The notes below the pieces were generated by a model. That model had not been told where the DNA came from, did not search any database, and worked only from the letters and a program-made list of their open reading frames with translations. A program made the position numbers and the translations under genes. Below are positions 44,402 through 53,162 of a DNA stretch of 64,000 bases, one piece after another (position 1 is the stretch's first letter; every line of letters begins with the position of its first letter). Origin of the DNA: Pseudomonas putida. GTDB lineage: Bacteria > Pseudomonadota > Gammaproteobacteria > Pseudomonadales > Pseudomonadaceae. Where the stretch lies: the NCBI RefSeq assembly GCF_002906855.1, contig NZ_MINI01000028.1:372001-436000 (forward strand), written 5' to 3'.

Positions 44402-45721
44402 ATGAACGCAGTGATCGCCGCCGTCGGCATCATGCTCATTCTCAGCCTGTCCCGCGTGCATGTGGTCATCGCCCTGATCATCGGCGCACTGGCCGGTGGC
44501 CTGGTCGGCGGGCTGGGAATCGAAGGCACGCTCAAGGCCTTCAACGGCGGCCTTGGTGGCGGTGCCACGGTGGCAATGTCCTACGCCTTGCTCGGCGCCT
44601 TCGCCGTGGCCATCGCCAAGTCGGGCCTGGCCCATGCCCTGGCCGACCGCGCATTGAACATGATCGACCGCCAGGGCCATGCCAACGGTGGCAAGGTCAA
44701 ATGGCTACTGATCGGCCTGATGCTGGTGGTGGCGGTGTCGTCGCAGAACATCCTGCCCATCCACATCGCCTTCATCCCGCTGCTGGTGCCGCCGCTGCTG
44801 TACGTGCTGACGCGCCTGCGCATCGACCGCCGGCTGATCGCCTGCGTGATCACCTTCGGCCTGATCACGCCGTACATGTTCCTGCCGGTTGGCTTTGGCA
44901 ACATCTTCCTCAACGAGATCCTGCTGGCCAACGTCGCCCGTGCCGGGGTCGATGTCAGCGGGGTCAACGTCACCCACGCCATGGCCATCCCGGCTGCCGG
45001 CATGTTCGCCGGCCTGCTGCTGGCGGTGTTCATCAGCTACCGCAAGAAGCGCGACTACGACCTGGCGCGCATCGAGCAGGTCGAGCAGGTCAACGTGCAG
45101 TACAACCCGCTGACCCTGCTGGTGGCGGGGCTGGCAATCGCTGCGGCATTCATCGTGCAGCTATGGCTGGACTCGATGATCATCGGCGCCATGGTCGGTT
45201 TCCTGATCTTCTCGCTGTCGGGCATCGTGCGCTGGAAGGATACCGACGACCTGTTCACCGAAGGCATGAAGATGATGGCCATGATCGGCTTCATCATGAT
45301 TGCCGCGTCCGGCTTTGCGGATGTGATGAAAGCCACCGGCGAAGTGCAGAGCCTGGTCGAGACTTCGGCACAGTGGATCGACCACAGCAAAGTCATTGGC
45401 GCCTTGCTGATGCTGCTGGTGGGGTTGCTGGTGACCATGGGCATCGGTTCTTCGTTCTCGACGGTGCCGATCCTGGCGGCGATCTTCGTGCCGCTGTGCG
45501 TGCAGCTGGGCTTCGACCCGCTGGCCACGGTGTGCATTGTCGGTACCGCAGGTGCCTTGGGCGATGCTGGCTCGCCGGCGTCGGATTCGACCCTCGGCCC
45601 GACCTCGGGGCTGAACGTGGATGGCCAGCACCACCACATCTGGGACACCGTGGTTCCTACCTTCCTCCACTACAACCTGCCGTTGCTGGCATTCGGCTGG
45701 CTGGCGGCAATGACCCTGTAA
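44402..45721 (+). CDS. Na+/H+ antiporter-family / amino acid transporter-like membrane protein
   Basis: 439 residues with about eleven hydrophobic segments. The N-terminus [20 protein letters not shown] and the segment [20 protein letters not shown] followed by [13 protein letters not shown] mark the Na_H_antiporter/YuiF-like family, homologous to NhaC and GntP carriers. Some members import histidine or other amino acids. AGGAACCCC precedes the ATG. Convergent with fecR, only 4 bases apart. Confidence 0.85.
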   Translation: MNAVIAAVGIMLILSLSRVHVVIALIIGALAGGLVGGLGIEGTLKAFNGGLGGGATVAMSYALLGAFAVAIAKSGLAHALADRALNMIDRQGHANGGKVKWLLIGLMLVVAVSSQNILPIHIAFIPLLVPPLLYVLTRLRIDRRLIACVITFGLITPYMFLPVGFGNIFLNEILLANVARAGVDVSGVNVTHAMAIPAAGMFAGLLLAVFISYRKKRDYDLARIEQVEQVNVQYNPLTLLVAGLAIAAAFIVQLWLDSMIIGAMVGFLIFSLSGIVRWKDTDDLFTEGMKMMAMIGFIMIAASGFADVMKATGEVQSLVETSAQWIDHSKVIGALLMLLVGLLVTMGIGSSFSTVPILAAIFVPLCVQLGFDPLATVCIVGTAGALGDAGSPASDSTLGPTSGLNVDGQHHHIWDTVVPTFLHYNLPLLAFGWLAAMTL

Positions 45722-45725
45722 GGCG

Positions 45726-46733
45726 TCAGCCCTTGTTTGGCGGTGGCGAGATGCTGTTGAGGACGGTACTGCCGTCCTTGCTGCGGGTCAGGTAGATCGG
45801 CAGCACCTTGGGCAGGTTGTCCACCAGCCGGGCGACCTCGCGGGTGTTGTAGATGCCGCTGATACGGATGCGCCCGGTGCCGGGGTCGGCCAGCAGCAGC
45901 GGAGCGTCGAGGTAGCGGTTGATTACTGGCAGGGCCTGTTCCAGGCTCAGGTTGTCGAGCACCAGCTTGCCGTTGCGCCAGGCCAGGCTGTTGTCGTAAT
46001 CGTCGTTCTCGGCGAGTTGCGGTTCGAAATCACCCGTGTGGTAGCTGGCCTGCATGCCAGGGCCCAGGCGGTAGCCACCAGCACCGCCGTCGCTGCTGAC
46101 CAGCACCGAACCCTGCACCAGTGTGACCTTGACCTGATCCTGATACTTCCAGACATTGAACTGGGTGCCGGTGACCCGGGTCTGGCCGCGGCCGGCGCGG
46201 ACGATGAACGGGTGGCTGCTGTCGTGCTGCACCTTGAAGAAGGCTTCGCCACGCTTGAGCGTAACCTGACGCTGGTCCTTGTAGTTGAGGTAGGTCAGTT
46301 CGGTGTGCAGGTTGAGCTCGACCGTGCTGCCGTCACTCAACTGCACGGTCTGCATCTGGTTGCCCGCTTCGAAGTGCTCGTAGTGGTTGGGCAACCAGCC
46401 TTGCTCCCAGCCCACCCAGCCGGCCAGCGGCAAGACCAGCAGGGCCAGTGCGGCTGCCGATGCCAGTGGCCGCCAGTTGCGTGCCCGTCGCACATGCCGC
46501 GCAGGCGGGTCGAAGTCGATGACCGTGGCGGTGCGTGGCAGCATATCGGCGGTCTGCCAGATTTCCAGCATCGCCTGGTATTCCTCTGCGTGACGCGGGT
46601 CGGCTGCCAGCCAGCGGGCGAAGGCTTCACGTTCGACCAGCGTGCAATCGTCGGCGTGCAGGCGCATGCACCAATGCGCGGCGGCATCGGTGATGGCATC
46701 GTCTGGGCTGGGATTGAGGCGGTCTTGGTTCAT
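45726..46733 (-). CDS. FecR-type anti-sigma/sigma-regulator (orphan)
   Basis: 335 residues. The N-terminal cytoplasmic DUF4880 segment (AAAHWCMRLHADDCTLVERE, then FARWLAADPRHAEEYQAMLE) binds ECF sigma factors. One TM at about 92-109 is followed by the periplasmic FecR domain (VQLSDGSTVELNLHTELTYL; RGEAFFKVQHD) and a C-terminal STN-like part (LDNLSLEQALPVINRYLDAP). The ATG at 46733 has GGAG 5 bases upstream; an ATG at 46736 is adjacent. No sigma factor precedes it and no TonB receptor follows it, which is unusual. Confidence 0.88.
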   Translation of the reverse strand: MNQDRLNPSPDDAITDAAAHWCMRLHADDCTLVEREAFARWLAADPRHAEEYQAMLEIWQTADMLPRTATVIDFDPPARHVRRARNWRPLASAAALALLVLPLAGWVGWEQGWLPNHYEHFEAGNQMQTVQLSDGSTVELNLHTELTYLNYKDQRQVTLKRGEAFFKVQHDSSHPFIVRAGRGQTRVTGTQFNVWKYQDQVKVTLVQGSVLVSSDGGAGGYRLGPGMQASYHTGDFEPQLAENDDYDNSLAWRNGKLVLDNLSLEQALPVINRYLDAPLLLADPGTGRIRISGIYNTREVARLVDNLPKVLPIYLTRSKDGSTVLNSISPPPNKG

Positions 46734-46893
46734 CATGGCTCCGGGTTTTGCGCATTCTACCCCTGGAAGGGGCTCCCGAGAACCGAGGTAATGGCGAATG
46801 ACTATCAGTTATGTGTGTTTTTCGTCGGTTGCGCAAGGGATTTCCAGCGTTTGAGAACGCTTCGCGGCAAGCACGAAGCGCTCCCTTGCTGCC

Positions 46894-48663
46894 TCAGAAT
46901 TGCTCGGCCGCCATCGCATACAGGCTGGCGCTACCGGCGCGGATGCTGGCATCCAGGGCCAGGCTGCGCGGCAGCAGGCGCTGGAAGAAGAACGCCGCAC
47001 AGGCCAGCTTGGCGCCATGGAAGGCCGGGTCTTCGGCGTGCCTGGCCTGGGCCACCGCCGCCATGCGCGCCCACATGTAAGCATAGGCGGTCAGGCCGAA
47101 CAGGTGCAGGTATTCCACGGCCACGGCATTGACCAGGTTGGCGTCCTCGCGTGCCCGTGCCTGCAGCCATTCGCTGGTGGCTTCCAGGCGCGCCAGGCTG
47201 GCTTGCAAGGCCTCGCGGTGCAGCGGTGCCCCGGCGCTGAAGACCCGTACTTCAGCCGCGAAACAGGCCAAGGCCTGACCGCCATCGGCTAGCACCTTGC
47301 GCCCGAGCAGGTCGAGGGCCTGGATGCCGTTGGTGCCTTCGTAGATCTGCGCGATGCGCACATCGCGCACGCGCTGCTCCTGGCCCCACTCGCGGATGTA
47401 GCCATGGCCACCGTACACCTGCTGGCCGAGCACGCAGCTTTCCAGACCGTTGTCGGTGAAGAACGCCTTGGCCACCGGGGTCAGCAGCGCGACCAGGCGC
47501 TGGGCATGCTCGCGCTCGCCACCGTCCTCGGCGTAGCGCGCCAGGTCGAGCTGCTGGCCGACATAGGCGGCGAAGGCACGGCCGCCTTCGGTGAGGGCGC
47601 GCATGGTCAGCAGCATGCGCCGTACATCGCCATGTTCGATGATCGGGTCGGCGGCTTTCTCTGACGCCTTTGGGCCGCTGGCGGCTCGGCTTTGCAGGCG
47701 CTCGTTGGCATAGCGTGCGGCGCTCTGGTACGACGCTTCGGCGCATCCGATGCCCTGGATGCCGATGGACAGGCGCTCGTAGTTCATCATGGTGAACATC
47801 GCCGCCAGGCCCTTGTTCGGCTCACCGACCAGGTAACCACTGGCGCCATCGAAGTTCATCACGCAGGTGGCCGAGGCCTTGATGCCCATCTTGTGTTCGA
47901 TCGAACCACAGTAAGCGGCGTTGCGCGGGCCGAGGCTGCCGTCGGCCTCGACCCGATACTTGGGCACCAGGAACAGCGAGATGCCCTTGGCTCCGGCCGG
48001 GGCGTCCGGCAGCTTGGCCAGCACCAAGTGAACGATGTTCTCGGTGAGGTCCTGTTCGCCACCGGTGATGAAAATCTTGCTGCCGCTGATGCGATAGCTG
48101 CCGTCAGCTTGGGGTTCGGCGCGGCTGCGGATCAGCCCCAGGTCGGTGCCGGCGTGGGACTCGGTCAGGCACATGGTGCCGGCCCAGCGGCCTTCGTATA
48201 GCGGCGGCAGGTAGGTGGCCTTGAGTGCTTCACTGGCATGGGCGTCGATGGCCAGGCAGCTGCCGGCGCTCAGCGCCGAATACAGGCTGAAGCTGCAGTC
48301 GGCGGCGTAGAGCATTTCTTCAAACAGCACGCCGAGCATTTTCGGCATGCCCATGCCGCCGTACTCGGGGTTGCCGCCCAAGCCGACCCAGCCGCCTTCG
48401 CGATAGGTACGCCAGGCGTCGCGGAAACCGTCTGGGGTGGTGACGTTGCCGGCGTCGAAGTGCACACCTTGCTCGTCGCCGTTGCGGCTGAGCGGGGCGA
48501 TCAGCTGGCTGGTGACCTTGGCGGCCTCTTCGAGAATGGCGTCGGCGGTTTCGCCGTCGACGCGCTCGGCCAGGGCGGGCATGCGCGCCCACAGGGCAGG
48601 GCCCTGGAGCACGTCATGGAGGATGAAGCGCATGTCGCGCAATGGAGCGGTGTAGTCGGTCAT
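46894..48663 (-). CDS. Acyl-CoA dehydrogenase with C-terminal extension (DmdC-like)
   Basis: 589 residues, the long ACAD form. It has an N-terminal acyl-CoA dehydrogenase cap (MRFILHDVLQGPALWARMPA), ACAD core (TMCLTESHAGTDLGLIRSRA, SGSKIFITGGEQDLTENIVH), catalytic-region YEGTNGIQALDLLGRKV and a C-terminal domain ending SLYAMAAEQF. This architecture matches 3-methylmercaptopropionyl-CoA dehydrogenase and medium-chain enzymes. It is downstream of, and co-directional with, the CoA ligase (18-base gap), so ligase and dehydrogenase likely act in sequence on a small carboxylic acid. Confidence 0.88.
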   Translation of the reverse strand: MTDYTAPLRDMRFILHDVLQGPALWARMPALAERVDGETADAILEEAAKVTSQLIAPLSRNGDEQGVHFDAGNVTTPDGFRDAWRTYREGGWVGLGGNPEYGGMGMPKMLGVLFEEMLYAADCSFSLYSALSAGSCLAIDAHASEALKATYLPPLYEGRWAGTMCLTESHAGTDLGLIRSRAEPQADGSYRISGSKIFITGGEQDLTENIVHLVLAKLPDAPAGAKGISLFLVPKYRVEADGSLGPRNAAYCGSIEHKMGIKASATCVMNFDGASGYLVGEPNKGLAAMFTMMNYERLSIGIQGIGCAEASYQSAARYANERLQSRAASGPKASEKAADPIIEHGDVRRMLLTMRALTEGGRAFAAYVGQQLDLARYAEDGGEREHAQRLVALLTPVAKAFFTDNGLESCVLGQQVYGGHGYIREWGQEQRVRDVRIAQIYEGTNGIQALDLLGRKVLADGGQALACFAAEVRVFSAGAPLHREALQASLARLEATSEWLQARAREDANLVNAVAVEYLHLFGLTAYAYMWARMAAVAQARHAEDPAFHGAKLACAAFFFQRLLPRSLALDASIRAGSASLYAMAAEQF

Positions 48664-48681
48664 GTCAGGCTCGATAACGGT

Positions 48682-50304
48682 TCACAGGTCCTTGGCGCGG
48701 TCGCGCAGGACGTATTTCTGGATCTTGCCGGTGGAGGTCTTGGGCAGCTCGCCGAAGACCACGGTCTTGGGCACCTTGAACCCGGCCAGGTGTTCGCGGC
48801 ACCAGTTGATGATGTCGCTCTCGCGGGTCTGCTCGTGGCCGGGCTTGAGGGCGACGAAGGCGCAGGGCGTTTCGCCCCACTTGTCGTCGGCGCGGGCGAC
48901 CACGGCGGCTTCCAGCACGGCGTGGTGCTTGTACAGGGTGTCTTCGACTTCGATGGTCGAGATGTTCTCGCCGCCGGAAATGATGATGTCCTTGAGCCGG
49001 TCCTTGATCTCGACATAGCCATCGGCGTGCCACACGGCCAGGTCGCCGGTGTGGAACCAGCCACCGCGGAAGGCCTCGGCGGTGGCTTCGGGGTTTTTCA
49101 GGTAGCCCTTCATCACCGTGTTGCCGCGCATGAAGATCTCGCCCAGGGTGTTGCCGTCTTGCGGTACCGGCTGCAGGGTCTGCGGGTCGGCGACCATCAG
49201 GCCGTCGAGGGTGGGGTAGCGCACGCCCTGGCGCGACTTGATCCGCGCCCGCTCTTCAAGCGGCAGTTCGTCCCATTCATCATGCCAGGCGCAGACGGTG
49301 ACCGGCCCGTAGACTTCGGTCAGGCCATAGGTGTGGGTGACCCGGATGCCCATCTGCTCGACTGCACCGATGACCTTGGCTGGCGGTGCGGCGCCGGCGA
49401 CCATGGCCTGTACCGGGTGTTCGATGGCGGCTTTGGCAGCTTCCGGCATGTTGACCAGGGCGTTGAGCACGATGGGCGCACCGCACAGGTGGCTGACCCG
49501 GTGCTCGCGGATCAGGGTGAGGATCTTCTGCGGGTCGACCCGGCGCAGGAACACATGGGTGCCGGCCAGTGCGGTGATGGTCCAGGGGTAGCACCAGCCG
49601 TTGCAGTGGAACATCGGCAAGGTCCACAGGTACACCGGGCGGTGGCCCATGGCCCAGGTCATCTGGTTGCCGATGGCATTCAGGTAGGCGCCACGGTGGT
49701 GATAGACCACGCCTTTGGGGTTGCCGGTGGTGCCCGAGGTGTAGTTCAGCGAGATTGCCTGCCATTCGTCCTCGGGCCACTCCCAGGCGAAGTCCGGGTC
49801 GCCTTCGGCCAGCAGGGCTTCATAGTCGAGGTCGCTGACCGCACGGCCTTCGCCGTATTCGGGGTCATCCACGTCGATCACCAGCGGCGGGTGTTCGAGC
49901 AAGGCCAGTGCAGCAGCAATCACGCCGTGGAACTCGCGGTCGGTGATCAGCACCTTGGCCTCGCCGTGCTGCAGCATGAAGGCGATGGCTTCGGCGTCCA
50001 GGCGCACGTTGAGGGTGTTGAGCACGGCGCCGATCATCGGTACGCCGAAGTGTGCTTCGAGCATGGCCGGAATGTTCGGCAGCATCACCGCCACCGTGTC
50101 GCCGCGGCCGATACCACGCCCGGCCAGGGCGCTGGCCAGGCGCCGGCAGCGCTGGTAGGTCTCGCGCCAGTCGCGGCGAATGGCGCCGTGGATCACGGCC
50201 GGGTAATCGCCGTACACGGCGGCGGTGCGTTCGATGAAACTCAGCGGGGTGAGGGCGACGTGGTTGACGGCAGCGGGCATCAAGCCCTGGGCGAAGATCG
50301 ACAT
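48682..50304 (-). CDS. Acyl-CoA synthetase, AMP-forming (DmdB-like)
   Basis: 540 residues. AMP-binding signature YTSGTTGNPKG at 188-198, then VYLWTLPMFHCNGWCYPWTI, GAAPPAKV, the A5 motif THTYGLTEVYGP, A7 WFHTGDLAVWHADGYVEI, A8 DRLKDIIISGGENIS and catalytic lysine in KTSTGKIQKYVLR. The enzyme activates a short- or medium-chain acid; the length and TYGLTE motif fit the DmdB clade. It is divergent from a two-component system across 194 bases, suggesting regulated catabolism of its acid. Confidence 0.9.
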   Translation of the reverse strand: MSIFAQGLMPAAVNHVALTPLSFIERTAAVYGDYPAVIHGAIRRDWRETYQRCRRLASALAGRGIGRGDTVAVMLPNIPAMLEAHFGVPMIGAVLNTLNVRLDAEAIAFMLQHGEAKVLITDREFHGVIAAALALLEHPPLVIDVDDPEYGEGRAVSDLDYEALLAEGDPDFAWEWPEDEWQAISLNYTSGTTGNPKGVVYHHRGAYLNAIGNQMTWAMGHRPVYLWTLPMFHCNGWCYPWTITALAGTHVFLRRVDPQKILTLIREHRVSHLCGAPIVLNALVNMPEAAKAAIEHPVQAMVAGAAPPAKVIGAVEQMGIRVTHTYGLTEVYGPVTVCAWHDEWDELPLEERARIKSRQGVRYPTLDGLMVADPQTLQPVPQDGNTLGEIFMRGNTVMKGYLKNPEATAEAFRGGWFHTGDLAVWHADGYVEIKDRLKDIIISGGENISTIEVEDTLYKHHAVLEAAVVARADDKWGETPCAFVALKPGHEQTRESDIINWCREHLAGFKVPKTVVFGELPKTSTGKIQKYVLRDRAKDL

Positions 50305-50454
50305 ACGGTAATCCTGTAGGGGAGGCAGACGCAGCCTGTGCGTGTGGCCCCCCGGTGGCTGATTGTTAGCTCTGATCAGGGTGCGGGCAGCGCGCCGATG
50401 GCCGCTTGCCCCTGTCGCAGTTTTACGCGAACCGCTATCCTAGATGGAATATCA

Positions 50455-50470
50455 ACTATAGCAATATAGT
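50455..50470. promoter_or_regulatory. Inverted repeat upstream of the histidine kinase gene
   Basis: ACTATA (50455-50460), spacer gcaa, TATAGT (50465-50470), followed by a further ACTACTATAA. It is 28 bases before the GTG start, in the shared region of the ligase and kinase genes. Candidate operator for the FixJ-type regulator, or part of the promoter. Confidence 0.45.
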
Positions 50471-50498
50471 AAAACTACTATAAGAACGAGCGGCGACA

Positions 50499-51905
50499 GT
50501 GGATCAGACCTTTTCACCCTTGCTCGCCAAGGACCCACAACCCAGCGTGCTGCTGGCCGCCGATGCCTGCGCCCTGGCAAGCAACCCGGCCCTGCAGGGG
50601 TTGATCGGCGCAGGTACCGCGTTGGCCGACTGGCTGCCGAGCAATGCTGCGGCGCTGGTGCGTGCCTGCCTGCGCCAGCACAGGGCAATCGCCGATGTGG
50701 AAAAACAGGTCGGCGAACGCATCCTGCTGTGGACCTTCATCCCCGATGACCAGGGCCAGTGGGTGCTGGCACGCTGCCGCGATGCCAGCGAAGAGCGCCA
50801 GGGCGCACGTGAGGCCAGCCGCGCCCGGCGCCTGTATCGGCTGATTATCGAGAACACCACCGACCTCATTTCCCGGCACAGCCCGGACGGCCGTTTTCTC
50901 GATGCCTCGCCGGCTGCCTATCGCCTGCTCGGCCTGTGGCCGGAGCAACTGCGTGGCATGCCGGTGCGCGCCCTGCTGCACCCGCGCGAGCGGCGCCAGG
51001 TGCTACGCCAGGCCGCCGCCGCCCTGGACCAGGACGGTTACCACACCACGACTTGCCGCGTTCGCCATGCCAGCGGCGCCTATCGCTGGTTCGAGATCGC
51101 CAGCCGCGCGATCCGCGAGACCTACACGGGCGCCGTGGTGGAAGTGGTCAGCGTGTCGCGGGACATCACCTTGCGCATCGAGGCCCAGGAAAACCTGGCC
51201 CACAGCGCCCGGCTCGCCACCCTGGGCGAACTGGCGTCGGGGATTGCCCACGAGATGAATCAGCCGCTGGCGGCGGTGGTCAACTATGCCAATGCCAGCC
51301 AACGCTACCTGCAAGGCCTGGAGCGCGACCCGCAGGCGCGTGAGCGGGTCGGCCAGGGCCTGCAACGTATAACCGAGCAGGCGACCCACGCAGCCGAGGT
51401 GATTCGCCGCCTGCGTGCGTTCCTGCGCAAGGGGCCGCGGCGCCTGCAGGCGGTGGAAGTGGCCGAGGTGGCGGCCGAAGCCATGCGCCTGTGCGCCTGG
51501 GAAGCCGCACGTGATCAGGTCGTGGTCGAGCTGCGCCTCAACGGGCAATTGCCGGCGGTGTTCGCCGACCAGGTATTGCTCGAACAAGTGTTGCTCAACC
51601 TGCTGCGCAATGCCATCGAGGCCAACCGCGAGCAGCATGGCGTGCAGCCGTCACGTATCCTGCTCGGCGCCGTGCGCGAGGGGGATGGGGTGCTGATCGA
51701 GGTCGCCGACCAGGGGCCTGGCGTGGCTGCCGAGCGCCTGGATGAGATCTTTACGCCGTTCAGTACCAGCAAGGCCGATGGGCTGGGCTTGGGCCTGAGC
51801 ATGAGCCGCAGCCTGATCGAAGGGTTTGGCGGCAGCCTCTGGGCGCGTGCGGGCGAGGCGGGCGGGTTGGTGTTGTGCTGCCGCCTGGCAGTGAACCGGG
51901 GATAA
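50499..51905 (+). CDS. Soluble PAS-domain sensor histidine kinase
   Basis: 468 residues, GTG start. There are no membrane segments. Residues about 1-100 are an unassigned sensor region, PAS/PAC is at about 112-228 (RLYRLIIENTTDLISRHSPD, then RWFEIASRAIRETYTGAVVE), HisKA has H251 in SGIAHEMNQPLAAVVNYANA, and HATPase_c has N-box LLNLLRNAIEANRE and G-boxes VADQGPGV and GLGLGLSMSR. This is the FixL/DctB-like NtrB class. It is 12 bases from the response regulator gene. Confidence 0.9.
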   Translation: MDQTFSPLLAKDPQPSVLLAADACALASNPALQGLIGAGTALADWLPSNAAALVRACLRQHRAIADVEKQVGERILLWTFIPDDQGQWVLARCRDASEERQGAREASRARRLYRLIIENTTDLISRHSPDGRFLDASPAAYRLLGLWPEQLRGMPVRALLHPRERRQVLRQAAAALDQDGYHTTTCRVRHASGAYRWFEIASRAIRETYTGAVVEVVSVSRDITLRIEAQENLAHSARLATLGELASGIAHEMNQPLAAVVNYANASQRYLQGLERDPQARERVGQGLQRITEQATHAAEVIRRLRAFLRKGPRRLQAVEVAEVAAEAMRLCAWEAARDQVVVELRLNGQLPAVFADQVLLEQVLLNLLRNAIEANREQHGVQPSRILLGAVREGDGVLIEVADQGPGVAAERLDEIFTPFSTSKADGLGLGLSMSRSLIEGFGGSLWARAGEAGGLVLCCRLAVNRG

Positions 51906-51917
51906 GGAGAGAGCAGG

Positions 51918-52547
51918 GTGCAAGCGAAGGTATATGTAGTCGATGACGACCAGGGCATGCGTGATTCGACGGTGTGGTTGCTGGAATCGGTCGGCCTGCA
52001 GGGCGTGCCGTTCGCCAGCGGCCAGGCGTTCCTGGATGCTTGTGTGGAGGATGGGCCGGCCTGCGTGCTGCTTGATGTGCGCATGCCTGGGCTGGGCGGC
52101 ATGGCGGTGCAGCAGGCACTGCGCGAGCGCGGCGTGCAGATGCCGGTGATCTTCGTCAGCGGCCATGCCGACGTGCCGATCGTGGTGCGGGCGTTCAAGG
52201 CCGGGGCGAGCGACTTCATCGAAAAACCCTACAGCGACCAGCTGCTGCTCGACAGTGTGCAGGCCGCGCTGGAACGGGCAGGGCAGGCGCGCCAGGACGA
52301 CCTGGTGCTGGCCGCAGTGCAGGCACGCGTGGATGCCCTGACGCCCCGTGAGCGCGACGTGTTCGTGCCGCTGGCCCAGGGCTTGAACAACCGCGAGATT
52401 GCCGAGCGCCTGGGTATCAGCGTGAAGACCGTGGACCTCTATCGAGGGCGGGTGATGAAGCGCCTGGAGGCGGGTAGCCTGGCCGAGCTGGTGGGCATGG
52501 CGATTGCCTGCGGGGCCGTGCAGGCGCTGGGTTTGCGCGCCCTGTGA
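51918..52547 (+). CDS. FixJ/NarL-type response regulator
   Basis: 209 residues, GTG start with AAGGAG upstream. Receiver domain with acidic pair near 10 (VYVVDDDQG), phospho-acceptor D53 in LLDVRMPG, T/S80-type SGHAD and K103 in FIEKPYS. A LuxR-type HTH at about 140-200 (LTPRERDVFVPLAQGLNNRE, ISVKTVDLYRGRVMKRL). Partner of the kinase just upstream; likely targets are the ligase/dehydrogenase genes on the other side. As I recall, P. aeruginosa PA4196-PA4199 has a comparable arrangement. Confidence 0.9.
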   Translation: MQAKVYVVDDDQGMRDSTVWLLESVGLQGVPFASGQAFLDACVEDGPACVLLDVRMPGLGGMAVQQALRERGVQMPVIFVSGHADVPIVVRAFKAGASDFIEKPYSDQLLLDSVQAALERAGQARQDDLVLAAVQARVDALTPRERDVFVPLAQGLNNREIAERLGISVKTVDLYRGRVMKRLEAGSLAELVGMAIACGAVQALGLRAL

Positions 52548-52603
52548 AACGTCTCCGGCAACGGCCGTTTCATGAATATTTGCATAGCACCCTAATCAAG
52601 GCT

Positions 52604-52631
52604 TTGACATTCACTGCCTAGGCAGTAATAT
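52604..52631 (+). promoter_or_regulatory. Promoter of marR-emrA-emrB with embedded operator palindrome
   Basis: TTGACA at 52604-52609 and TAATAT at 52626-52631, 16 bases apart, a near-consensus sigma-70 promoter. The spacer contains the perfect 14-bp palindrome ACTGCCTAGGCAGT (52613-52626), exactly where a MarR dimer would block RNA polymerase. This supports autorepression of the operon. Confidence 0.75.
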
Positions 52632-52658
52632 TTTTATACAATTGCCTGAGCAGACCCG

Positions 52659-53132
52659 ATGTCTCATTTCACCCCGGAAAACTTCCAGACCTGCGCCATC
52701 GGCATGCTGCTGGGCCGTGCGGCGATCCTCAAGGACCGCATTCTCGACTGGCACCTCGAATCAGAGGGCGTCACCGCCGCACAGTTCAAGGTGCTGATCA
52801 TCGTCACCCAGTACCAGGTGGATACCCCGGCCGAACTGTGCCGCTACCTGGGCCTGGACAGCGGTTCGATGACCCGCATGCTCGACCGCCTCGAGCAGAA
52901 GGGCCTGATCTTGCGCAACCGCTGCGCCGATGACCGCCGCCAGGTGCGCCTGGGGCTGACCGCCGATGGCCAGCGCCTGGCCGACCGCCTGCCGGAGATC
53001 GGCGCGGCGGCGATGAACGAATTGGTCGGCGTATTGCAGCCAGACGAATTGAAGACCCTCGAAGGGTTGCTGGCCAAAGTCCTGCTGGGTGCCGGTGACC
53101 CTCTGACGATCCGCCGCTTCGGCGATCGTTGA
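52659..53132 (+). CDS. MarR-family repressor of the efflux operon (MprA/EmrR-like)
   Basis: 157 residues. Winged HTH with TPAELCRYLGLDSGSMTRML (recognition helix) and wing DRRQVRLGLTADGQ, between dimerisation helices at both ends (MLLGRAAILKDRILDWHLE). It lies 30 bases upstream of emrA in the same direction. EmrR proteins release DNA when they bind hydrophobic drugs or salicylate-like compounds. Confidence 0.88.
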   Translation: MSHFTPENFQTCAIGMLLGRAAILKDRILDWHLESEGVTAAQFKVLIIVTQYQVDTPAELCRYLGLDSGSMTRMLDRLEQKGLILRNRCADDRRQVRLGLTADGQRLADRLPEIGAAAMNELVGVLQPDELKTLEGLLAKVLLGAGDPLTIRRFGDR

Positions 53133-53162
53133 TCCCTGTTACGCATATTCCAAGGTATTGTC

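Noticed and set aside
48238..50319. 693-codon plus-strand frame over ACAD and CoA-ligase genes
   Set aside because: It spans two real opposite-strand genes and their junction and has no domain of its own.
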